Assembly: GCA_003249105.1 (NCBI GenBank)
Contig: QBLT01000006.1
Coordinates: 1-52,168 of the forward strand
From: Leptolyngbya sp.
Lineage (GTDB): Bacteria; Cyanobacteriota; Cyanobacteriia; Phormidesmidales; Phormidesmidaceae
DNA length: 52,168 nucleotides
Reading direction: 5' to 3'
In this document: positions 20,891 through 28,998 of the stretch, piece after piece
Position numbering within the stretch: position 1 is the first letter of the stretch
Layout: every line of letters begins with the position of its first letter
Notes under the pieces: model-generated
What the model saw: the letters and a program-made list of their open reading frames with translations, nothing else
Databases searched by the model: none
What the model was told of the DNA's origin: nothing
Made by a program: the position numbers and the translations under genes

Positions 20891-21628
20891 TCACCAATCG
20901 CCAGACATCACCGCCAGCGCCTGACCTGTAGTGGAGACAATGCTTAAGGGTAGAGTTTGGTCGCTCTCGCGTCGGGGAAACTGCACCAGTTGCAGCCCAC
21001 TGCCCACGGGCTCAACGGTGACCAAGTACTGACTGTCTTGCCATTCCAGGCTGACCAAACGGTGATGCAGCAGCCACATTTCTGCCAGCTCACCCTGGTT
21101 TATCTGCTCAGGCCGATCGCCGCTGTAGCAGTCCCAAATGTCATCCATTGCCGTCCACACCCCAGAGAGGTACAGGGGATCGGTGCGGGCGCTGAGCCCA
21201 TAGGTGGTGAAAATAAAAAAGTCGTGGCCCCACCAGGCTTTGGCAAGTTCCGCCATGGGAGCGGTGTCTAGTTCTTCACCGTAGTAGGGCATGGCTTCCA
21301 GCTGCTTGGTTTGAGCGATCGCCGAAGGACGCTCCCACTCTGGCAGATTGGCGCAAACTGTCGCCGCGATCGCATCTAAAGACTGACTTTGCTCACTCAG
21401 GGAAGTAGTCTCAGCTCCGATTCCCGCTTCCGCTGATAAGGGCACCTCTACTTGAGCTAGGGAGTTGCCAAGAGCTGGCACCGCAGAACTGGTGCTGATT
21501 AGTCCCACCTGTAAGGGGCTGATGGAGTTAAAAGACTGGGCCTGGGTCGGCTGGGCGGAAGCTGTCAACAGCCCCGCTGAGCCAGCACCAAGGGTAAGAA
21601 GCAAAGCCGTAGCAAACAGGTGACTCAT
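20891..21628 (-). CDS. secreted protein of unknown function
   Basis: A 245-residue protein with a signal peptide (hydrophobic residues about 5-24, likely cleavage near SAQPTQAQS) and no family I recognise. After a low-complexity serine/alanine-rich spacer (about 30-85) comes a folded-looking region with many aromatic residues: WWGHDFFIFTTYGLSART and WTAMDDIWDCYSGDR. It contains just two cysteines after the signal (TVCANL and WDCYSG), possibly one disulphide. Predicted to be periplasmic or exported. It is transcribed alone and ends near a strong palindrome. Confidence 0.7.
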   Translation of the reverse strand: MSHLFATALLLTLGAGSAGLLTASAQPTQAQSFNSISPLQVGLISTSSAVPALGNSLAQVEVPLSAEAGIGAETTSLSEQSQSLDAIAATVCANLPEWERPSAIAQTKQLEAMPYYGEELDTAPMAELAKAWWGHDFFIFTTYGLSARTDPLYLSGVWTAMDDIWDCYSGDRPEQINQGELAEMWLLHHRLVSLEWQDSQYLVTVEPVGSGLQLVQFPRRESDQTLPLSIVSTTGQALAVMSGDW

Positions 21629-22095
21629 CGAAGGATAGTTGGGGATTGAGAAAGTGAGGAATGCTCGGTGCTGGGGCGATCGCCAAAGCTATGGGTAGAG
21701 GCAGCCGCGCCGCCAAGAAATTGAGAACCCAAGCGAGCTGGTTCCCGAGTTAATGGAAGTTAAGGCTGAAATCTGGCAGCAAGAGGCGGGGGGCTGACCT
21801 GCTCTACGACTACAGCAGGCCAAAGCACTAGACCACCAGGCTTACCTAGCTTGTCACCTAACTCTCGTTAACTAGGGCAAAACCCGACCAGTAGGGCTGT
21901 GGGGGGAAGCCCAAGGTCACTCAACGAAACGCGGCCTTAAGCCGTGGGCAAAGCTCTGATATTAGGTCTGGGCGCGATCGCCGACAACCCTCTTCTAGCA
22001 AGACTTTGGCTTACTACTAAGATAGCGTTTGAGGCGCTTCCTGAGCACATCTGTATCCACTTCTTTGGAATTATTTTTGTGGCATAGCTAAGCGC
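21629..22095. other. 467-base non-coding stretch
   Basis: It lies between the start of the secreted-protein gene and the end of the XPB-like helicase gene, both on the minus strand, so it should carry the former's promoter and the latter's terminator. I see HIP1 sites and a short CGGC/GCCG dyad near 21945, but no ORF, RNA gene or clear terminator. Confidence 0.5.
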
Positions 22096-23577
22096 TCAAG
22101 TCGGGTCGGGCCGTGCTTCTGCTGCTCGCGGCACGGGCGGTAGGGGATCGGCGGTATAGACGGGTTTCACCGGCACCAACTCGAGCTGGCGAGGGCCAGA
22201 AGGTGACGGTTTCACCCCCTGGCGGCGACGGCTAGAGATGGCTTCTTCGGTGGTTTCTTCGGCCACGACTTCGTACAGTATGGCCTGCTTGCTGCCGCTG
22301 CCCTTGCGTAAAATGCGCCCTAGCCGCTGCACATACTCGCGAGTGGAGCCACTGCCCGACAGCAGAATGGCCACCCGCGCCTCGGGCACATCCACCCCTT
22401 CGTTAAGGACGTGGCTAACCACTAGGGTAGGGTACTGGCCACTGCGAAAATCTTGCAGGATGGCGTGGCGCTCTTTGACGGGCGTTTGGTGGGTAATGGC
22501 GGGGATCAGGAAGGTTTCGGAGATGTAGTAGACCGTGGCATTGTCGTTGGTGAAGACAATGGTGCGATCGGGATGGTGTTGGGCTAACAGGTCGGCGAGC
22601 ACTCGCAGCTTGCCTTCGGTACCCAGCGCTATCGCCCGCGCCTCGCGGTGGGCCAGCATCGCCCGCCGCCCACTAGGGGACTGGGCGCTAGCCCGCACAA
22701 ATCGCTGCCACCCCTGGGCTGAGCTGAGCCAGATGTTGGCCTCCTGCAAAAAGCGGTTGCGCTGGGCAATTAGCTGGTCGTAGCGCGATCGCTCCTGGTT
22801 TGACAGCTTCACCCTGATCGGCACAATCTGAAACGGGGCCAGGGCATCCCCCGACAGATCCGCTGCCGACTTGGCGTAGACCACCGGCCCCAGCAATTGG
22901 GTCAAATCCTCATGGCGACCGTCGGCGCGATCGGGGGTGGCGGTGAGCCCCAGGCGGTAGGGGGCGATGGAATATTCGGCAATCACCCGGTTGAAGTCGC
23001 TGGGTAAGTGGTGGCATTCGTCGCAGATCAGCAGGGCGTACTGGTTGCCCAGGCTCTCGGCGTGGATGGCGGCGCTGTCGTAGGTGGCCACTAAAATCGG
23101 CGTGCGATCCTTGGATCCCCCGCCCAAAAGCCCCACCTCCACGTCCGGGAAGGCCGCCTCTAAATGGGCGTACCACTGGTGCATCAAGTCCAACGTGGGC
23201 ACGGTGATCAGCGTGGGGCGTGGGGTGGCCTGCATCGCCATCTGGGCCAGGTAGGTTTTGCCGCTGGCGGTGGGCAGTACCACCACACCCCGCCACCGCT
23301 GATCAATCCAGGCCTGGAGCGCTTCTGTTTGGTGAGGATAGGGCTCAAGACTCAGGCGGGGCTCAAGATTTAGCGGAGTAAAGGTTTGGGCCTGGTCGTT
23401 GAAGGGCACCTGCTCAGCCCGCAGCCTTTCGACCAGGGCGCGATACTGCTGGGCGGGAATGCGAAACTTCTCAATGCGATCGTCCCAGTGGGCGAAGTCT
23501 ACCCAGCTCTTGCCTCGCGGCGGTGGGTGCAGGATCAGGGTGCCGCGATCGTAGGTGAGGGTGGGTGTGCGCCCCAT
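22096..23577 (-). CDS. XPB/Rad25-like superfamily 2 DNA helicase
   Basis: A 493-residue helicase of the XPB type. The N-terminal ~90 residues resemble the damage-recognition-like region before the motor. Motor motifs follow: VVLPTASGKTYLA (I), ICDECHHL (II, DECH), LTATPDRAD (III), IVFTNDNATVYY (IV), and YVQRLGRILRKGS (VI). Bacterial and archaeal XPB proteins unwind DNA and often pair with a Bax1/DUF790 nuclease; no such gene lies beside it. The C-terminal ~45 residues after SSRRRQG are proline-rich and probably disordered. A repair role is an inference. Confidence 0.88.
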   Translation of the reverse strand: MGRTPTLTYDRGTLILHPPPRGKSWVDFAHWDDRIEKFRIPAQQYRALVERLRAEQVPFNDQAQTFTPLNLEPRLSLEPYPHQTEALQAWIDQRWRGVVVLPTASGKTYLAQMAMQATPRPTLITVPTLDLMHQWYAHLEAAFPDVEVGLLGGGSKDRTPILVATYDSAAIHAESLGNQYALLICDECHHLPSDFNRVIAEYSIAPYRLGLTATPDRADGRHEDLTQLLGPVVYAKSAADLSGDALAPFQIVPIRVKLSNQERSRYDQLIAQRNRFLQEANIWLSSAQGWQRFVRASAQSPSGRRAMLAHREARAIALGTEGKLRVLADLLAQHHPDRTIVFTNDNATVYYISETFLIPAITHQTPVKERHAILQDFRSGQYPTLVVSHVLNEGVDVPEARVAILLSGSGSTREYVQRLGRILRKGSGSKQAILYEVVAEETTEEAISSRRRQGVKPSPSGPRQLELVPVKPVYTADPLPPVPRAAEARPDPT

Positions 23578-23660
23578 AGCGGTTGGTAGTTACTGGGGGT
23601 ATTCTAGCGAGTGGCCAGAGAGCGTTGGAAAAGGCTAATTTTACCGCTGGCCAGCAGTTC

Positions 23661-24062
23661 TCATGTCATTAGGTAGTCTTTGAGTTCTGGATATTGCGGA
23701 AATAGGGAATCTACGCTGGCTAACTGGGCCTCAAGCACTAAGGCAGTTGCAATAATCATCCGGTCAAAAGGATCCCTATGGATAGCGGTTAGATTGACGG
23801 CATGACAGGCAATCTCAGCTGTTAACGGCAACAATGAAATACCTGACGGTTCCAGTGCATCCTTAAACCATTGAGTGGCAGGACAGGGAAGCTCCAATCG
23901 ACCTCGCTGTTGGGCTAAGGCAATTTCGTAGCATGAAACTGGCGACACATTTACTTGGGTAGCAGTTTCAATTTTATTGCGCCAGGAATTTGGGAAGCGG
24001 GCAAAGTCTTGGGTGATAAACCAGAACCAAATATGGGTATCTAGTACTATCACTTGAGACAT
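23661..24062 (-). CDS. vapC: VapC-type PIN-domain toxin
   Basis: A 133-residue PIN-domain ribonuclease, the toxin of a type II pair. Acidic active-site positions are visible: the first Asp in VLDTHIWFW, Glu in SCYEIALAQ, and Asp residues in HRDPFDRMIIATAL, with a final SVDSLF. This is the PIN subgroup with the conserved HRDPFDR stretch. I chose the ATG opening MSQVIVLD at 24062; it overlaps the 3' end of the upstream antitoxin gene by 13 bases, typical of translational coupling. The RNA target is not predictable. Confidence 0.88.
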   Translation of the reverse strand: MSQVIVLDTHIWFWFITQDFARFPNSWRNKIETATQVNVSPVSCYEIALAQQRGRLELPCPATQWFKDALEPSGISLLPLTAEIACHAVNLTAIHRDPFDRMIIATALVLEAQLASVDSLFPQYPELKDYLMT

Positions 24063-24271
24063 TCCCAATCTTCTTCTAGAACGATGGGACTAACAATATC
24101 ACCTAGGGTTTTACCTTTGCCAGCAATTGATGCTGGGGGCGTACGACGGCAGGGGGAAGAGTTAGATTCTTCTAAAACAGTAACAATTATGCGGGCAGAA
24201 GTTACCTGAGGTTGCTCGGTTAGCCACTTAACCTGGCCATTTTCATAGATTGCTTCGTAGCTTTTCAGCAT
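24050..24271 (-). CDS. antitoxin partner of VapC
   Basis: A 73-residue protein immediately upstream of, and overlapping, the PIN toxin. Its N-terminal half (MLKSYEAIYENGQVKWL, then RIIVTVLEE) is a short beta-rich module seen in cyanobacterial and archaeal antitoxins; the C-terminal half (GDIVSPIVLEEDWECLK) is likely the disordered part that wraps the toxin. The call rests on this fold pattern plus gene order. Antitoxins usually repress their own operon, but I could not define an operator in the 67 bases upstream. Confidence 0.8.
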   Translation of the reverse strand: MLKSYEAIYENGQVKWLTEQPQVTSARIIVTVLEESNSSPCRRTPPASIAGKGKTLGDIVSPIVLEEDWECLK

Positions 24272-24338
24272 GGCATTTGCATCCAGGGAGTTGTTCTGAA
24301 GCTAGCATAGACGCCCCCGATTGACGGCATGAACTAAG

Positions 24339-26078
24339 CTACCCTCTCAGCTCCTCAGTGACTGGGATAGGGTTGTATTGCAGGCAGTCAAGTCGGTTGG
24401 CGGGCATAGTCAGGTAGAGCACGTCGCCGTCGGTCAAAGTCACGTCGAGCAGGTCGTAGCCGTGGAGCGTACGATGGGCTGACTCGATGTATAGGGGCAC
24501 CAGATGGGCCGTCTGGGCCACGGTCTGAATCGGTTGGTTATAGAAAGGATGATGGGGGGTGATCAGCGTGGCGATCGCCACCCACAGCAGATCCCCAGAC
24601 ATGCCGTTGCCGAGGATTCTTCCCCCCAAGGCCGCAGCGGCAAAGGTCGGTGCCGCCAAATCCATGGGGCTGAGCACCTGGTCGAACTCAAACACTTGCT
24701 GCACCTGCTGGGCAAACTCGGCGTCAAAGATGCGGACGACGGCAGGCACCTGGGGGCTGATGCTGCGGGCGGTGAGGGCAATTTCCAAATTCACCGTATC
24801 GTCGCTGGTGACGACTAGGAGTGCCTGGGCCGAGGCCAGGTTGACGGTTTCTAACGTAGAGGCCAGGTTGGCATCGGCGATGATGACCGGAATTTTGAGC
24901 GCCTTAACCGCAGGCAAAAAGCGATTGTGGGCATCCTGCTCGATTACGGCTACCCGATAGCCGGTTTTGTGCAGGTGGATGGCGGTGCGATAGCCCACGC
25001 CTCCCAAACCGCAGATAATGTAGTGGTGCTGGCGGGGCATGCGGGCCACGCTCCACAGGCTCTGAAAGTGCGATCCCAGAATGAAATCGTTCAGCAGGGC
25101 GTAGCAGATGCCGATCACCCCCGCCCCCACCAGCATCATCACAGCGGTGAAGACTTTGATGCTGGCTGAGGAATCTTCGGCCACCTGTTCTTGGCCCCCG
25201 GCCCCGGTGATCATGCCCACCGAGAAATACAGGGCATCGACCCAGCTGGTGTTGAGGTCGTGCCACAGGTAAGTGAAGGTGGCCAGGCCAATGGTGATCA
25301 GCAGCGCCAAAATCACCAGCAGGGTGGCGCGGGCGCGGCGGCGGCCATGGTCGAGGGTGACCAGCAGCCGCTGCCAAAACTGAGCTACGTGGCGAGATTT
25401 AAGGATGGGCTGCTGGGGTCGGGTGGCTACTACGATGCGATCGCCCCCCTGCAACACCTCCCCCGTTACCACCGCCGTCACCAGATCGATGGGGCGGCGG
25501 GCCGAGTGGTAGTGAATTAAGAGCTGCGATCGGTTGTCCCACAGGGTTTTTAGCGGCTTGCCGTACCAGGGATGGGCGGCATCGATCACCTCTTCGTACA
25601 TGGGCCAGGTGAGGTCAAACAGCCGCAGTTGCCCGATCGCCCGGTGGCCCCGCGCCGCAAAGGCAAACAGCGGTGCCGCCAGCGCCGCCGAACTGAGGCT
25701 GACATGGTGGGGCAGGGTGTGGTCGAGGCGCTCCCCCAGGCTGATATTAAACAGCCGGTTGATGATGCGAATGTTGGGGTTGAGGATGCGCGCCTGGGTC
25801 AAAATTGCCAGGTTCAGGGCGTCGTCGGAGGTGGCCAATACCAGGGTGTGGGCCTGGTGAATGCTTGCTTGGGTAAGAGTCGCGGGCGATCGCAGCTCCC
25901 CCACCACAATCTCGCCCACCACCTCCGGCATAGGATGGTAGCTAATGCCCACCACCTGCGCCCCCTGCTGCCGCAGCAGGCTAAAAATCCGCAGCCCCGT
26001 GCGCCCTAGACCGCAAACAATGATCTGGGGCCGCTGAGGTGAGGGCAGTTCCCGAGGGGTTAAGGATGTCACGGCCAT
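24339..26078 (-). CDS. double-RCK ion-channel-like membrane protein
   Basis: A 579-residue protein with an RCK/TrkA domain on each side of a membrane pair. The first Rossmann motif is IIVCGLGRTGLR (about 19-30), followed by a TrkA-C-like lobe to about 220. Two helices (about 252-271 and 308-333) flank a pore-loop-like segment WVDALYFSVGMITGAGG (279-295). The second NAD-binding motif is IICGLGGVGYR (354-364). The pore helix resembles potassium channels, but the filter reads TGAGG instead of TVGYG, so ion choice is uncertain. RCK domains usually gate channels in response to NAD(H), nucleotides or ions. I used ATG 26078; a TTG three codons earlier is possible. Confidence 0.82.
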   Translation of the reverse strand: MAVTSLTPRELPSPQRPQIIVCGLGRTGLRIFSLLRQQGAQVVGISYHPMPEVVGEIVVGELRSPATLTQASIHQAHTLVLATSDDALNLAILTQARILNPNIRIINRLFNISLGERLDHTLPHHVSLSSAALAAPLFAFAARGHRAIGQLRLFDLTWPMYEEVIDAAHPWYGKPLKTLWDNRSQLLIHYHSARRPIDLVTAVVTGEVLQGGDRIVVATRPQQPILKSRHVAQFWQRLLVTLDHGRRRARATLLVILALLITIGLATFTYLWHDLNTSWVDALYFSVGMITGAGGQEQVAEDSSASIKVFTAVMMLVGAGVIGICYALLNDFILGSHFQSLWSVARMPRQHHYIICGLGGVGYRTAIHLHKTGYRVAVIEQDAHNRFLPAVKALKIPVIIADANLASTLETVNLASAQALLVVTSDDTVNLEIALTARSISPQVPAVVRIFDAEFAQQVQQVFEFDQVLSPMDLAAPTFAAAALGGRILGNGMSGDLLWVAIATLITPHHPFYNQPIQTVAQTAHLVPLYIESAHRTLHGYDLLDVTLTDGDVLYLTMPANRLDCLQYNPIPVTEELRG

Positions 26079-26185
26079 AGCCAACAACCACAGATACTAC
26101 GATCTGTTGTCGAGGCTGAAGGCGGTAGCCGCTGTAGCCTGGGGCACGATGTCTTAAAAGTTTGGACGGTGAGTATGAAATAAGA

Positions 26186-26214
26186 GAATGAATGAATGAA
26201 TGAATGAATGAATG
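26186..26214. repeat. GAAT tetranucleotide repeat, seven copies
   Basis: An uninterrupted run of seven GAAT units plus one G occupies 26186-26214 upstream of the double-RCK gene. It is followed by AT-rich repeats. Such microsatellites are prone to slippage and could vary in length between strains. Confidence 0.95.
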
Positions 26215-26266
26215 CAAAATTCAAAATTGAGAATTCAAAATTTTGAACTTTGAACTTTGAATTTTT
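26215..26266. repeat. AT-rich short-repeat tract
   Basis: Repeated TTCAAAATT and GAACTTT units alternate over about 50 bases. They resemble the short tandemly repeated repetitive (STRR) sequences found between genes in filamentous cyanobacteria. The composition differs sharply from the GC-rich flanks. Confidence 0.8.
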
Positions 26267-26278
26267 CACCTTTCTCAC

Positions 26279-26491
26279 TCACGCTTCCGGCGGATCTCCA
26301 ATCTCCTCACTCTTTCCCCGTACCGGCGGCAGCTTTTCTACCAGACCCATTTCAAAGGCGGTGTCGGGTAGATCTCCAGCGATATACTTACCCGGCTCAA
26401 ACATGCGACCGGGGGTGAAGCACATCTGCCGCAGCTCCACGATTTCGGTGTTTAAGAACATCGATCGCGATAGGCGTCGTTCTATACCCAT
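26279..26491 (-). CDS. small protein coupled to raf1
   Basis: A 70-residue soluble protein of unknown function. It starts nine bases after the raf1 stop, and its AGGAG ribosome site (26498-26502) overlaps that stop codon, so translation is probably coupled. Sequence features are an N-terminal MFLNTEIVELRQMCFTP segment, GRMFEPGKYIAGDLP, and a proline/acidic tail. One cysteine is present. No domain is recognised. The strong ribosome site and tight spacing argue that it is real. Confidence 0.75.
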   Translation of the reverse strand: MGIERRLSRSMFLNTEIVELRQMCFTPGRMFEPGKYIAGDLPDTAFEMGLVEKLPPVRGKSEEIGDPPEA

Positions 26492-26500
26492 GGAGTTCTC

Positions 26501-27589
26501 CTATTCGTCTAGCTGCCAGAGTTCGCGGTTGTAGTTTTCATCCAAAATGCGCTTGGGCCGCAGAATCAGAATCATTTTGCCCAAGATGGGGGCTTCAATC
26601 GGGCTGGGTGACCAAACTAGGGCCAGCCGATCGCCCTCGGCGGTGAGAAAGTAGCCGTCGTCATCCCAGGTGCGATCGCTGCGATCGACCACCACCAGCA
26701 CCGTGTCATCAGCGGCATCGACAGGGTAGTTGGGCAACTGTCGGGCTTGAGTGAGAATGCCCACCGGGTCTTCAGCGCGAAAGATCACCTGCCAGCCGGG
26801 TACCGCTATCCAGGCGCTGGCCCCGTTGGCGCTGACCATGCTAAAAGGTTCTTGTGCCACCACCACGGGCACCGCCTTCAGGTCATCCACCGTCAGCGGC
26901 ATCTGCCCCACCACGGGAATCATGCGCGGCAGCTCGCTTTCGGTCTCAAGCCGGTAGAGGGGCAGCCGGGGGGCAGGGCGATCTTTGACGACCGTAAAGT
27001 CGGTCAGCAGCTTTTCGATGTGCTGGCGGGCGGTGGGGCTCTGAGCAAAGCGCAGGCCCTGGGCAATCAGGCGCGAGCGATCTTGCAGGTCATCGTTTTG
27101 GCGGGCCAGCTTCCAAAAGTGGTAGGCGATCGCATCCCCCGGCCCATCGCCAAAGCCCTGGGGCTTGTCTTTGCGGTAGGCATATTCTTTGATCGGCTTC
27201 ACCAGATCGCGCACCTCTTCAGAGTCGATGCCGTGCTGACGAATAAAGTCGGCGGTGGCGGCGCGATCGCCCTGGGAGAGCACCCGCAGCTCATAGAGCG
27301 CGTCGCTGCCCCGCTCGGTAAAGTGGGCCACGGTCGCCTCCGCCACCCCCACCTTGAGAATGGATTGGTAGACCTGCTCCGCCACCATGATCTGGTTCTG
27401 GTGAATGGGCTCAAAGCCGGTTTCTTCAAAGATTTGCTGGGGAGTGAACCGCGCCTTTTGCAGCGCCTGGCAGCCCTGGGCCCAGTTGACCCAGGTGCCT
27501 TCTTTACGCCGCAGCCGCAGCAAAACATCCTGCACCGCATCGGCATCGGGGGGAGACGAAGAACCAGGATAAACCATTGCCATTGCCAC
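26501..27589 (-). CDS. raf1: RuBisCO accumulation factor 1
   Basis: Raf1 is a dimeric chaperone that helps assemble form I RuBisCO from RbcL subunits. The ~362-residue length and order fit: an N-terminal helical domain (about 15-210, with GTWVNWAQGCQALQKA and FTPQQIFEETGFEP), a linker, and a C-terminal beta-rich domain (about 225-355) ending RPKRILDENYNRELWQLDE. GTG 27589, ATG 27583 and ATG 27577 are possible starts; none has a clear ribosome site. The rbc genes are not in this window, but a RbcR-type regulator is, 19 kb away. A small gene follows in the same operon. Confidence 0.92.
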   Translation of the reverse strand: MAMAMVYPGSSSPPDADAVQDVLLRLRRKEGTWVNWAQGCQALQKARFTPQQIFEETGFEPIHQNQIMVAEQVYQSILKVGVAEATVAHFTERGSDALYELRVLSQGDRAATADFIRQHGIDSEEVRDLVKPIKEYAYRKDKPQGFGDGPGDAIAYHFWKLARQNDDLQDRSRLIAQGLRFAQSPTARQHIEKLLTDFTVVKDRPAPRLPLYRLETESELPRMIPVVGQMPLTVDDLKAVPVVVAQEPFSMVSANGASAWIAVPGWQVIFRAEDPVGILTQARQLPNYPVDAADDTVLVVVDRSDRTWDDDGYFLTAEGDRLALVWSPSPIEAPILGKMILILRPKRILDENYNRELWQLDE

Positions 27590-27738
27590 GTGAATACTAT
27601 CAATCTCCCTGACTCTATCGCGGATGGCAGCCCTTCACCGCTACCGTCAAATAAAACTCAGAGGAAATTTGGGGTTGACGATGGTACCCCCCTTAGGTCA
27701 CTATTGTTGATGCGCTCAGCGAAAAAGTTGACGCGTGG

Positions 27739-27811
27739 GGGGCTATAGCTCAGTTGGTAGAGCACTTGCATGGCATGCAAGGGGTCAGCGGTTCGAATCC
27801 GCTTAGCTCCA
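27739..27811 (+). tRNA. tRNA-Ala (anticodon GGC)
   Basis: All four arms fold: acceptor GGGGCTA/TAGCTCC with one G-T pair, D-arm GCTC/GAGC, anticodon stem CTTGC/GCAAG with loop ATGGCAT (anticodon GGC, reading GCC), and T-arm AGCGG/CCGCT with loop TTCGAAT. Discriminator is A. The 3' CCA is not encoded and must be added. Confidence 0.97.
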
Positions 27812-27836
27812 TAATATCTAATTGAATAGCTAACCT

Positions 27837-28421
27837 ATGGTTCAGCTCAAGCCCAGGTTTCAAAGCTTTGAAGAGTATCTGGCCTACGACGACGGCACAG
27901 AAAAGCTGTATGAGCTTTTTAATGGAGAGTTGATTGAAGTGCCGCCAGAGTCGGGCTTTAACGTAGAAATTGCCACGCTGCTGTTGCTGCAATTTGCGGC
28001 CAAAGTTGGCCACCAACGCGTCAGGGGGCACGGCTTAGAACTAGAGGTGCGCGGTGAGCCCAGAAACCGCTATCCAGACTTTACGGTCATTCGTCCTGAG
28101 CAGGTTGACCAACTGAAGCAACGCAATACCCTGCGCCTCTCGATGGGGCAACCGGAGCTGGTAGTCGAAATTGTCAGCCCAGGAGAAGTGCAGCGAAATC
28201 GAGACTATGTGGCCAAGCGCAGCCAATACCAAGACCTGGGCATTCCTGAATACTGGATTGTTGACCCGCAGACGGCGACCGTGCTGGTGTTAGCGCTGAG
28301 GGATGGCGTCTACGAAGAATATGTGACCTTGAGCGGCAGCGATCGCCTGCAATCCCTCCAGTTGGGCGCACTGACTATCACGGCGGCAGAACTCTTCACC
28401 CCAGCAGATACCGAAAACTAG
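27837..28421 (+). CDS. Uma2 family (DUF820) endonuclease-like protein
   Basis: A 194-residue protein of the Uma2 family, which has a PD-(D/E)XK restriction-endonuclease-like fold and is greatly expanded in cyanobacteria. The N-terminal FEEYLAYDDGTEKLYELFNG and the core GQPELVVEIVSPG, with YPDFTVIRPEQ before it, supply the expected acidic residues; YWIVDPQ follows. Biological targets are unknown for most members. It starts 26 bases after tRNA-Ala on the same strand. Confidence 0.9.
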   Translation: MVQLKPRFQSFEEYLAYDDGTEKLYELFNGELIEVPPESGFNVEIATLLLLQFAAKVGHQRVRGHGLELEVRGEPRNRYPDFTVIRPEQVDQLKQRNTLRLSMGQPELVVEIVSPGEVQRNRDYVAKRSQYQDLGIPEYWIVDPQTATVLVLALRDGVYEEYVTLSGSDRLQSLQLGALTITAAELFTPADTEN

Positions 28422-28459
28422 GGCCAAAACACTACTACCGCAGAGCAATCTAAAGAAAA

Positions 28460-28486
28460 GGGATCGGCAGACGTTCCACCGATCCC
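28460..28486 (-). terminator. terminator of the beta-barrel protein gene
   Basis: GGGATCGG at 28460-28467 pairs perfectly with CCGATCCC at 28479-28486. On the minus strand the stem is followed by TTTTCTTT, as expected for a terminator 33 bases after the barrel gene's stop. It also lies after the convergent Uma2 gene. Confidence 0.85.
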
Positions 28487-28518
28487 TCATTGCTGGTTCA
28501 GAACAGGAGGTCTAGGGC

Positions 28519-28998
28519 TTAGAAGGTGTAGCCTAGACCGACAGAGCCATTGACCTGGGTGGTGTCGTAGAACGACACGTTGACACCACCATTAGCGACG
28601 ATGCGATCGGTGATGCGGTAGTCAACCCCACCGGTCAGCATAGGGCCGACCGAAGTGGAGCCTTCGGTAGAGACCGACAGGCCACCGCCTAGGTAGGGCA
28701 GCAGACGACCGTTGTCGGTAACCGCGTTGAAGTCGTAGGTCACGGGCAGCAGGAAGACGGTTTCACCATCGTCGCCATTAAAGTCGAGGTCGCTGATGAC
28801 GCCGGGGCGCACCGAGATGTTGTCGGCGACAGTGACCTTGCTGTTGATCGAGAGGCCAATGTCGTCACTGATGCCGACGCCTGCGCCGACGTAGTTGTAG
28901 TCAGTGCTGGCATCTTGGGCGTTAGCAGCCATGGGCATAGCAGCGAGGGAAGCAGCGGTAAGACCCAAGGCGATCGCAGCGATAGAGCGGGTTTTCAT
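28519..28998 (-). CDS. small outer-membrane beta-barrel-like protein
   Basis: A 159-residue exported protein. A signal peptide (MKTRSIAAIALGL, hydrophobic to about residue 22, cleavage near ANAQ) is followed by alternating polar/non-polar strands with many glycines, such as YVGAGVGIS, YLGGGLSVS and GSVGLGYTF. Ending in phenylalanine after such a strand is typical of outer-membrane barrels. About eight strands could fit, like OmpA/OmpW-sized barrels, but the family is not identified. ATG 28998 has GGAG seven bases upstream; an ATG two codons earlier is too close to it. Confidence 0.8.
   Translation of the reverse strand: MKTRSIAAIALGLTAASLAAMPMAANAQDASTDYNYVGAGVGISDDIGLSINSKVTVADNISVRPGVISDLDFNGDDGETVFLLPVTYDFNAVTDNGRLLPYLGGGLSVSTEGSTSVGPMLTGGVDYRITDRIVANGGVNVSFYDTTQVNGSVGLGYTF

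Noticed and set aside
26186..26266. CRISPR-like repeat array
   Set aside because: The units are four to nine bases, without spacers of regular length; this is low-complexity sequence, and no cas gene is present.
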